A stretch of DNA of 18,997 nt from DAOPKN01 sp035391225 (GTDB lineage: Bacteria; Thermotogota; Thermotogae; MWEM01). The notes beneath the pieces were generated by a model. The model did no database searches and was not told where the DNA came from. It worked only from the letters and a program-made list of their open reading frames with translations. This document shows positions 8,362 to 14,645 of this stretch, piece after piece. Every line of letters starts with the position of its first letter. Position 1 is the first letter of the stretch. The stretch lies in the NCBI GenBank assembly GCA_035391225.1, contig DAOPKN010000041.1:1-18997 (forward strand). The letters are read 5' to 3'. Made by a program: the position numbers and the translations under genes.

Positions 8362-8858
8362 ACGTACTGCAGGGCCTCCTTCAAGCGGGAAAAGGGTTCC
8401 ATCACGTCCATTTCGCGGGAGACTTTTTCGAGCAGCTGGAATTCGTCCGCGGTGAGAGGGCTGTGCGAGATCACGCGAAAGGCGCCCATCTCGTCGTCGG
8501 AAAACGCGTGGGAATCGATGTCGCCTTGTTGTTGCTGCGTTTCGGACGTCTTGGGAATCAAGTGCACCATGGAGAACTTGGTCTGTAGCTCCAGCAGGCG
8601 AATATCGCCCGCAAGGATGATACGCGGTTTTTCCTGCAGGTTCAGCAGTAGTCTTTTGCCAATGGTATCCACCACCAGGAATTTCTCGATGGAATTGCCG
8701 TAGAGGATTTTTTGCAGCCCGGTTGGTTTCAGTGGCTCGGAGTACTTGAACTCCAACGGGATGCCGTAGCCGTCCGTGGCGAGTATGCCACCGATGTACT
8801 TGTCGTCTCGCTCCTTGATCACGCTCAAGTATGCCAAAACCGCGTTTACGTCTGCCAC
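8346..8858 (-). CDS. Conserved-looking unrecognised protein of 170 residues
   Basis: I cannot assign a named family. The sequence looks like a compact soluble alpha/beta protein. An N-terminal helix (VNAVLAYLSVIKERDD) is followed by a strand-turn region GGILATDGYGIPLEFKYSEP (residues about 23-42) and then GLQKILYGNSIEKFLVVDTI. A Gln-rich linker near 108-112 leads to a C-terminal helical part ending in VCSDQ. The GILATDGYGIPLEF stretch recalls small sensory or roadblock-like alpha/beta modules, but this is only a resemblance by eye. GTG at 8858 has a G-rich site (GGGGGGAA) six bases upstream. It lies 21 bases after the 103-codon gene and overlaps the 261-codon gene by 16 bases, so all are in the flagellar unit. 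A role in motility or its control is inferred from position only. Confidence 0.8.
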   Translation of the reverse strand: MADVNAVLAYLSVIKERDDKYIGGILATDGYGIPLEFKYSEPLKPTGLQKILYGNSIEKFLVVDTIGKRLLLNLQEKPRIILAGDIRLLELQTKFSMVHLIPKTSETQQQQGDIDSHAFSDDEMGAFRVISHSPLTADEFQLLEKVSREMDVMEPFSRLKEALQYVCSDQ

Positions 8859-8879
8859 GAACGTTTCCCCCCCGTCGGT

Positions 8880-9191
8880 TTACAATCGAATGTCCAAAAA
8901 GTGCCCGCGAAACTCATCTTCGTTTTCGGCTTCCTTCTTGTCGGGCTGCTTTTTCTTCCGTTTCTCGGAATTCCCCGCGTTCTGCCCTTCGTGTTCGGTG
9001 GCGTTTTTCACACCCTCCTCCTCCGATTTCTGCATCTGCTGGGTTGTTTCGGTCGCTTCCTTGGTTTTCTGTTGCATCTCGGAGGCGGTTACTTGCTGGA
9101 AACTCTCTTGGGCAGCGGACTGGTGGGCCACGTTCTGCGTCGCCTGTGGGCCACGTAAAAAGCCCGATTGCATTTCAATGGGACCTGTCAT
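8880..9191 (-). CDS. Small hydrophilic flagellar-cluster protein of 103 residues
   Basis: I do not recognise this protein. It is strongly hydrophilic, rich in Gln, Glu, Lys and Thr, and predicted helical or disordered. A Gln/Ala-rich first half (ATQNVAHQSAAQESFQQV) is followed by a charged KSEEEG to KRKKKQPDKKEAE stretch, and it ends in GHFLDIRL. There is no signal peptide and no membrane segment. The ATG at 9191 has AGAGGTG upstream at normal spacing. The gene lies 16 bases after fliA. The short ordered ends (MTGPIEMQ and FLDIRL) flanking a disordered middle suggest a protein that binds partners. Chaperone, regulator or anti-sigma-like roles are possible, but no FlgM motif is visible. Confidence 0.75.
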   Translation of the reverse strand: MTGPIEMQSGFLRGPQATQNVAHQSAAQESFQQVTASEMQQKTKEATETTQQMQKSEEEGVKNATEHEGQNAGNSEKRKKKQPDKKEAENEDEFRGHFLDIRL

Positions 9192-9207
9192 CGAATCACC
9201 TCTTCTC

Positions 9208-9975
9208 TTACGGGTCCTGTTGACGCATGCGTTCCCGAAGCTTGAGCATGATGGCGCTGTGAATCTGGGAGATGCGCGATTCGGTTACCCCCAAAATCGC
9301 TCCGATTTCCTTGAAGTTCAGCTCTTCTATGTAATACAACGAAAGAACGAGCTGTTCTCTTTCCTTCAGGGACAGGATGGAGTTCTGGAGCCTTTCGCGG
9401 AATTCTTGTTTCTCGTACAATTCTTCGGGCGTGGGGTCCGAAGAGGAAAAGAAATCGGAGTAATCCCCTTCGCTGTCCACGTCTTGCAGGTATCCATCCA
9501 GCCGCAAGAGCTGGCGACGGTTCATTTCCATGTTGGCAAGCCGGACCTCCTGGTCGGTCAATCCGGTGTGCTGGGCGATTTCTTCCGGTGTGGGTGGCCG
9601 CCGAAGCTCCCCTTCCATCTCCAGGAAAGCCTTTTCCACGACCTTGATCAGGTGCCGGGTTTTTCGGGGCAACCAGTCCAGGTTTCGCAGGTAATCGTAC
9701 ATGGAACCCTTGATGCGTTTCATGGAATAGGTGGAAAAGGTGGCTCCCCGCGAGGGATCGTAGCGATCGTAGGCGTTTAGCAACGCGATCACGCCTTCCT
9801 GCACGAGGTCGTTAAGCTCCACGTTGTGGGGAAGGGTATGCAACAGCCCCAGCGCAATGGACTTGATGCGCGGAAGGAATTGTTCCACGACACGTTCGCG
9901 CGAGGGGGTGCTCTGGCGCCCGTAAGAGCCCATTGCTCCCCGCTTGCGGAAAAGGTCGTCTCCACCCGGATTCAT
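9208..9975 (-). CDS. fliA: RNA polymerase sigma-28 factor FliA
   Basis: This 255-residue sigma-70 family factor of the FliA/WhiG type would direct late flagellar, motor and chemotaxis genes. Region 2 (about 27-100) has LNDLVQEGVIALLNAYDRYDP, then RGATFSTY and RIKGSMYDYLR, followed by the NLDWLPR segment characteristic of sigma-28. Region 3 lies near 125-150 (PPTPEEIAQHTGL). Region 4 (about 195-250) carries SLKEREQLVLSLYYIEELNFKEI and the helix-turn-helix GVTESRISQIHS. The start is uncertain. ATG at 9975 and an in-frame TTG at 9981 both overlap or abut the cheD stop, and a GGAG lies 11 bases upstream of the TTG, so coupling to cheD is likely. No flgM is visible nearby. Transcription of this gene appears to be from the sigma-A-like fliQ promoter. 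Confidence 0.96.
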   Translation of the reverse strand: MNPGGDDLFRKRGAMGSYGRQSTPSRERVVEQFLPRIKSIALGLLHTLPHNVELNDLVQEGVIALLNAYDRYDPSRGATFSTYSMKRIKGSMYDYLRNLDWLPRKTRHLIKVVEKAFLEMEGELRRPPTPEEIAQHTGLTDQEVRLANMEMNRRQLLRLDGYLQDVDSEGDYSDFFSSSDPTPEELYEKQEFRERLQNSILSLKEREQLVLSLYYIEELNFKEIGAILGVTESRISQIHSAIMLKLRERMRQQDP

Positions 9976-9977
9976 GG

Positions 9978-10466
9978 TCAAATTTCGATCATCTCCGTGG
10001 TTTCACCTCCACCTACCTTCCGAATGCGCAGCACACCGCTTTCCACGGTGAACTCGATGCTGCGCGCGCGGTTCCCCCCGGTATCTTCCGAAAGCAGGCG
10101 GATCCGTTTGCTGGCCAAAACCTTTCGAATGGCCTCCACGTTCCGCTTGCCCACTTCCATCGAAGAGCCGGTGTTCTTGAACATCGCCGCACCACCTGCC
10201 ATCTTGGCTTCCAGCCGGGAGATGTTTGCGCCCAGCTTGGCCATCTCCTCCAAGAGCTTGGGGATGCCAAGGTCGGCGTATTTCCCCGGCTTGTTCACCA
10301 CCTTCCCCCCGCTATCGGGGAGCATGACGTGGATCAGCCCTCCGATGCCGCTCGCGGAATCTCGCAGGCACACTCCCACGCACGATCCCAGCCCGAGGGT
10401 CACAAGGATGGAGGGGTTCTTGGCAGCCTTGAACTCCCCGATTCCGATGATCAGCTTGGAATCCAT
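9978..10466 (-). CDS. cheD: Chemoreceptor glutamine deamidase CheD
   Basis: CheD deamidates glutamines of methyl-accepting chemotaxis receptors and binds CheC, stimulating its CheY-P phosphatase activity. The 162-residue length fits the family. The catalytic cysteine lies in TLGLGSCVGVCL (C29), the histidine in IHVMLP (H46), and a threonine at T23 completes the expected triad. The Cys-to-His spacing of 17 equals that which I recall for Thermotoga maritima CheD. The receptor and CheC binding part includes AKMAGGAAMF and VGKRNVEAIRKVL. The ATG at 10466 lies six bases after the cheC stop, with only a weak ribosome binding site, so translation is probably coupled to cheC. Being next to cheC fits the known CheC-CheD complex. 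Confidence 0.96.
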   Translation of the reverse strand: MDSKLIIGIGEFKAAKNPSILVTLGLGSCVGVCLRDSASGIGGLIHVMLPDSGGKVVNKPGKYADLGIPKLLEEMAKLGANISRLEAKMAGGAAMFKNTGSSMEVGKRNVEAIRKVLASKRIRLLSEDTGGNRARSIEFTVESGVLRIRKVGGGETTEMIEI

Positions 10467-10472
10467 GGAGGA

Positions 10473-11087
10473 TCACATTCCCAGCGAGTGGAGCAGCTTC
10501 TCCACGGACTTGGGTTCGAGGATCAGGAACAGGTATGCTTCCACTTGCGATTGGTCTTCGATTTCGAAGTTGGTCTCGATCAGGATGGTCTTGTCTTCTT
10601 CCTCCGCGTAGGTGAGGCAGGATTCGGCGACGATGGCAGAAACCATGTCCACCGTGATTTGCGGCACGTCCGAATTCACGAACAAATCGGAGAACTGCGT
10701 GAGCGAAACCAGGTACGAACCGCACACGATGTTGCCGATTTCCGAGAACACCGATTTCTGCATTTCGTCCATGCAGGTGAGGTCGTCGTTGCGGAACCCA
10801 ATCAGCAGTTCCAAAATCCTTCTTCCCGGGTCCGAATCGAAGAGTAGCAAGAGCTTGCCGTTCAATTCCTCGTGGAAGGGAAGCTGGATCCCAATGGTCA
10901 CCTTTTCCGGATCCCGGAAAAAGAAGGGAATTTGGGACACATCCACGATGGAAACGCTGGGCACCGTGATTTCCACCTTCTTCGAAGTCATCATGGAAAG
11001 CGCCGTGGCCGCGTTTCCCGTTCCAATATTCCCAATTTCCTTGAGCATGTCGATGTGCACGTTTCCCAGTTCATCGTAAATGGACAT
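10473..11087 (-). CDS. cheC: CheY-P phosphatase CheC
   Basis: CheC dephosphorylates CheY-P and works with CheD in adaptation. The protein has 204 residues with the duplicated CheC/CheX/FliY architecture. Both phosphatase motifs of the form D/S-x3-E-x2-N-x22-P are intact: D13, E17, N20, P43 and S112, E116, N119, P142. The start is the ATG at 11087, with AGGAG eight bases upstream. It overlaps the stop of the upstream PilZ gene as TGATG, the standard coupling arrangement; an in-frame extension further upstream lies inside that gene and is not used. There is no C-terminal FliN-like domain, so this is CheC and not FliY. No cheA, cheB, cheR, cheW or cheY is present in the window. Confidence 0.97.
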   Translation of the reverse strand: MSIYDELGNVHIDMLKEIGNIGTGNAATALSMMTSKKVEITVPSVSIVDVSQIPFFFRDPEKVTIGIQLPFHEELNGKLLLLFDSDPGRRILELLIGFRNDDLTCMDEMQKSVFSEIGNIVCGSYLVSLTQFSDLFVNSDVPQITVDMVSAIVAESCLTYAEEEDKTILIETNFEIEDQSQVEAYLFLILEPKSVEKLLHSLGM

Positions 11088-11773
11088 CAGCCCATCTCCT
11101 CTCCCATTCCTTTTCGCCTTCTTTGTTGCTCCAATTGGAAGACGTAACGAACGATATGGTCTTCGAGTGCACGGGGCAAGGTGTTGAATTGCAGGCCATA
11201 CGCCCACACGTGCACTTTTTCGATGCGCTCCCGGCGCACGATGGTGCAACGAACGTTTTCCAGGGTAATCTCCTCGGCGATGTCCAGGAACACCGCCACT
11301 TTCTCCGCACCTTCCATGCGGTTTTGCGTGACGATGAGCAACCCACCCGCGCTCAGGTCCTTGGTGATAAACGGGTACTCTTTTTCATCGGCAAGCCGGA
11401 TGAGCTTGCCCTTCTGGGAAAATGGCACCCGAACGAACTGGCGGCGTTGGATCTTCCGCACAAAGGAAGGAAGCGAGATGAACATCACCAAAAAGCCTTC
11501 CGGATCCTTTTCGTACGAAATCACCGTACTCTGAAAGACGTACAGGGAACTCTTGTCGATCATCTTGACGTACACGCGGGTTTTGGCGGGAAGGGGAACG
11601 AATACCCCCTTGTTGCTGGGCATACCGATTTTGGCCACGTTTTTCTGGAAATCCAGGTCGAAAACGCTGCTCTTGTAAATCCCCTTCAACTCCGGATCGG
11701 AAACATCCAGGATGAGGGGTTTTCCAATTTTGATGGTCTCTTCTACCGGAATCTTGGTGTTGAAATACCCCAT
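11087..11773 (-). CDS. YcgR-like flagellar brake with PilZ domain
   Basis: This 228-residue protein has a YcgR-N-like beta domain (about 10-100) followed by a PilZ domain (about 108-220). The c-di-GMP contact motifs are complete: RRQFVR at 110-115 (R111xxxR115) and DLSAGG at 139-144 (DxSxxG). In E. coli and B. subtilis, YcgR-type proteins bound to c-di-GMP act on the flagellar rotor or stator to slow rotation; the same role is inferred here. ATG at 11773 has AAGGTGGT upstream at six to seven bases. The gene starts 12 bases after the first PilZ gene and its stop overlaps the cheC start. Family assignment is firm and c-di-GMP binding likely. The exact motor target is inferred. Confidence 0.92.
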   Translation of the reverse strand: MGYFNTKIPVEETIKIGKPLILDVSDPELKGIYKSSVFDLDFQKNVAKIGMPSNKGVFVPLPAKTRVYVKMIDKSSLYVFQSTVISYEKDPEGFLVMFISLPSFVRKIQRRQFVRVPFSQKGKLIRLADEKEYPFITKDLSAGGLLIVTQNRMEGAEKVAVFLDIAEEITLENVRCTIVRRERIEKVHVWAYGLQFNTLPRALEDHIVRYVFQLEQQRRRKGMGEEMG

Positions 11774-11785
11774 GGAAATACCACC

Positions 11786-12421
11786 TTACAGCAAGATGCC
11801 CATTTTTTGGAACTTCCCATCGATCTCCAGCAACCATTCCTTGATCTTTTCCTTTTGTTCCCAGGCGGGATTCAAAAAGAGAAAACCATAATGGAAGAAA
11901 TTGAAATCCGTGTACTCGTGCACGCGCACCACGTCCACGTTGCCCTTGTAAAAGCGGGGGTGAAAAAGGGTGCCCTCCTTGAAAAACAAGCGTTCCTCGC
12001 AAACGATGCCCGCCCCCGTGATGGAAATATCGGTGAGTACACCGGGGTAAGAATTCTCCTCGAAGCCGACGCGGATTTCTTCCAGCAGGAAGAAGCGCTT
12101 GAAGTTCCTCTGCTGCACGCTTCGCAAGTCCTCCACCTGCACATGGAAACGGGAAATCTTGCCGAACACCGAGTCCTCGGTACCCGAAACAGTGGTGCAC
12201 ATCCCCTTTCCCCGCAACACCATCTTGGGAAGGAAAATCTCGAAGTCCAAGATTTGCCCCTGGATATTCTCCGAGTGGGGTACGGGGAAACGGCTCTCAA
12301 ACACCAAGTGTCCGTGGGATTTCCCCAGGTAGATACACGAAAGAAGCTGCGAGGGAAAGCGCAGCAGGGATTTCCAGTTGCTGATGCGGAGGAAGAACGC
12401 AATTTTTTCGTGGGTTCCCAT
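11786..12421 (-). CDS. PilZ-domain protein, second c-di-GMP effector candidate
   Basis: This 211-residue protein has a divergent N-terminal domain (about 1-95) and a C-terminal PilZ domain (about 100-205). QRNFKRF supplies R105xxxR109 and DISITG supplies D131xSxxG136, so the c-di-GMP motifs are present. The N-terminal half is only loosely like the YcgR-N domain, so partner specificity probably differs from the YcgR-like neighbour. ATG at 12421 is chosen because AAGGAGGTG sits directly upstream with ideal spacing; an in-frame TTG at 12457 would add 12 residues with no such site. It lies 42 bases after flhG, the widest gap in the flagellar unit, which contains a small hairpin. A role in c-di-GMP-linked motility control is inferred from domain and position. 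Confidence 0.82.
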   Translation of the reverse strand: MGTHEKIAFFLRISNWKSLLRFPSQLLSCIYLGKSHGHLVFESRFPVPHSENIQGQILDFEIFLPKMVLRGKGMCTTVSGTEDSVFGKISRFHVQVEDLRSVQQRNFKRFFLLEEIRVGFEENSYPGVLTDISITGAGIVCEERLFFKEGTLFHPRFYKGNVDVVRVHEYTDFNFFHYGFLFLNPAWEQKEKIKEWLLEIDGKFQKMGILL

Positions 12422-12463
12422 TTGCACCTCCTTGGGGCCAAACGGTTCCGTTTCCAACGGGGA

Positions 12464-13315
12464 CTACTTGATGCCAAACAAGCGCTTGATCTTGGAAATG
12501 AATCCTGCAGGTTCCTCTTCGCGGGTACCGTCCGAGCTTTGTATCACCAGCTTGCTGATGCGCCCGATCGTCAAGGCTGGCTGGGAATGCTTGTGCCATT
12601 CGATCAGGGGAACCTGTTTCTCCACGCTACTGCTCACCGCGGCATCGTGCCGCAAGATGAACTTCTCCTCGATTTGCCACCCGGCGAATTTTTCGAGCAC
12701 GTAGGAGAAGCGCTCCAAAACCTTGGTGTCCTTGGAAGGGTTCCGCGATTGGTTCATCACCAAAAACAGCTTGGGGTAAATGCCCCGGCTTCCCAGGATC
12801 TTCGCCAAGGTGTACACGTTCATGAGTGACGTGGGCTCGGGGGTGGTGACCAGGAACAGCTTGTCCGCCGCGGAGTAGAAGGAAATGAGTTCGTCGGAAA
12901 AGCCCGCACCGGTATCCACGATGGCGAAGTTCATGTCCTTTGCCAGGTCGATGAAATCGTGCAGCAACCGTTGCTTGGGTTCGCTGCGAAAGGCCACGAG
13001 ATCCTGCACGTCCGTTCCGCTGCTCAGCAACCAGATGCCGTAACTGGTGGGGTAAATCACGTCGCGGAGTTCCAGGTTGCCCAGCAGGTAATCGCGCAAC
13101 GTGTTGCGCGTGGTCACACCCAGCAAGATGTCCGCGTTGGCAAACCCCGCATCCGCATCGAAGAGCAGCACGTTCTTGTTGCTTTTTGCCAGGGAAACCG
13201 CCAGGTTCACCGAGAAAACGCTTTTTCCCACGCCTCCCTTGCCACTTGCCACCAGAAGGATTTCGAGGTTTTGATTTGCCACAACTTGCTTAAGCGTTTC
13301 CAGCTGGTCTGGCAT
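12464..13315 (-). CDS. flhG: Flagellar number regulator FlhG (MinD-like ATPase)
   Basis: FlhG (also YlxH or FleN) is a ParA/MinD-family ATPase that partners FlhF and limits flagellar number. In 283 residues it shows the deviant Walker A KGGVGKS (26-32), a switch strand LLFDADAGFANADILLG just before residue 65, and IVDTGAG (Walker B region). The N-terminus has DQLETLKQ (3-10), matching the DQAxxLR-type element that stimulates FlhF GTPase. The C-terminus GFISKIKRLFGIK is a MinD-like amphipathic membrane-targeting helix. ATG at 13315 lies inside the 3' end of flhF (26-base overlap), with AGAGGTG seven bases upstream. The order flhF-flhG is the classic one. Confidence 0.95.
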   Translation of the reverse strand: MPDQLETLKQVVANQNLEILLVASGKGGVGKSVFSVNLAVSLAKSNKNVLLFDADAGFANADILLGVTTRNTLRDYLLGNLELRDVIYPTSYGIWLLSSGTDVQDLVAFRSEPKQRLLHDFIDLAKDMNFAIVDTGAGFSDELISFYSAADKLFLVTTPEPTSLMNVYTLAKILGSRGIYPKLFLVMNQSRNPSKDTKVLERFSYVLEKFAGWQIEEKFILRHDAAVSSSVEKQVPLIEWHKHSQPALTIGRISKLVIQSSDGTREEEPAGFISKIKRLFGIK

Positions 13316-14645
13316 GTTTCAGCACCTCTTTCACGAAGATGGAAGCCAGGCGGCGCGAATCGCCCAGCATGATATCCTCTGGGATGCGTTGGCCGTTGGT
13401 GATGAAGGAAATGGGCACGTCGTAGGCCAACGGAAGCTCCAGCACCGATCCAAAGACACGTGTTTCGTCCATCTTGGTGAGGATCAAGTGCGTGGGCGCC
13501 ACCACCGAAAAGTGTTCCATCACGTCCTTCTGGTCGTCCAGTCGCATGTTCATGCTCAAGGTGAGGAAAATATTTTGGGGGTTCACGATCTCGAGGTAGC
13601 GCACCAATTCGGACATCTGCAGTTCGTTGTGCTGGCTGCGCCCTGCGGTGTCCACCAGCACCAGGTCGAATCCCTGGAAGCGCTGCAACAGGATCTGCAA
13701 CTCGCGGGGGTTGTACGCCACCCCCACCTGTATTCCCATGATGTCCGCGCTGGTCTTCAATTGGTCCACGGCGGCAATCCGGTAAGTGTCAATCGTCAAA
13801 ATCCCGATTTTCTTGCGCATTTCCAGCGAAAGCATGGCGGCGATCTTGGTGAGCGTGGTGGTCTTTCCCACGCCGGTTGGGCCCACGAAGAAGATCAAGT
13901 CGCCCTTTTCGTGCTTTTTCAAGGGGTTGTCCGTTTTGATCACGGAGGCAAGGATATCCGCGAACTTCTTCTCGAATTCGAAGGAGTGTTCGGAGCCTTC
14001 GTTGGACACGATGCGCAGCGACTCCACGATCTTGCGGCAGGTTTCGTCGTTCACTTCGTGCTTGCGCAAGAGTTCGTAGATCTTGCGAAAGGGTTCCGGG
14101 ATTTGGGGGGCATACGACTGGTTCTGGATCCGCTCCCCGAATTGCTGCATCATGCGCTTGAGTGATACCATCTCTTTCTTCAGCGCGGAAATCTCGCGGT
14201 TGTCCCCAAGGCCATCCAGCTCCTTGTCCGTGTTCACCGGCAAAGGAGAAGGGTGGCTTGGTTCTCTTCGGAGTACCTCGCTGCCCACCATGCCTTGCGA
14301 AGGCGGAATGGAGGGCACATCCTTCTTTTCGAAAGGAGGAAGGGGGCGATTCTCCTGCTTGCGCTCCGCGGAATTTTGGGAAATGATGCGCTTCAACTCG
14401 TACAGTTTCTCGCTATCCACCCAGCCTTCCTCTTGCTTCTTGCTTTTTTCCGCCTTGGGAGCTGCCTCTCCCCGGTGGTCCTCGGCGACGGCGGTTACCT
14501 CGTACATCATTTTTCGCCCGAAACCCATGAACCCCCCCTTTTTGAAACGGCGGGTTTGGAGGATCACGGCATCATCCCCCAAGTCTTTCTTGATTTGGCG
14601 CAGGGCATCTTTCACGTCTTGGACCATGTACTTCTTGATCTTCAC
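13290..14645 (-). CDS. flhF: Flagellar biosynthesis GTPase FlhF
   Basis: FlhF is an SRP-family GTPase that sets where flagella are built and recruits early basal-body parts. The 451 residues comprise an N-terminal B domain (about 1-60, KKYMVQDVKDALRQIKKDLG), a charged, Pro-rich low-complexity linker (about 60-145), the N domain (about 180-240) and the G domain. Nucleotide-binding motifs are GPTGVGKTT (255-263), DTYRIAAVDQLKT (286-298), DTAGR (332-336) and TKMDE (390-394). The start is GTG at 14645, overlapping the flhA stop as GTGA, so translation is coupled. It overlaps flhG at its 3' end. The set of motifs is complete and the protein should be active. Confidence 0.97.
   Translation of the reverse strand: MKIKKYMVQDVKDALRQIKKDLGDDAVILQTRRFKKGGFMGFGRKMMYEVTAVAEDHRGEAAPKAEKSKKQEEGWVDSEKLYELKRIISQNSAERKQENRPLPPFEKKDVPSIPPSQGMVGSEVLRREPSHPSPLPVNTDKELDGLGDNREISALKKEMVSLKRMMQQFGERIQNQSYAPQIPEPFRKIYELLRKHEVNDETCRKIVESLRIVSNEGSEHSFEFEKKFADILASVIKTDNPLKKHEKGDLIFFVGPTGVGKTTTLTKIAAMLSLEMRKKIGILTIDTYRIAAVDQLKTSADIMGIQVGVAYNPRELQILLQRFQGFDLVLVDTAGRSQHNELQMSELVRYLEIVNPQNIFLTLSMNMRLDDQKDVMEHFSVVAPTHLILTKMDETRVFGSVLELPLAYDVPISFITNGQRIPEDIMLGDSRRLASIFVKEVLKHARPAGNA

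Noticed and set aside
10473..11249. Longer cheC start inside the YcgR-like gene
   Set aside because: The added residues have no CheC character. The ATG at 11087 has a good ribosome binding site and gives normal family length.
11123..12829. Plus-strand open frame of 568 codons
   Set aside because: It is antisense to flhG and both PilZ genes, which have clear motifs and ribosome binding sites.
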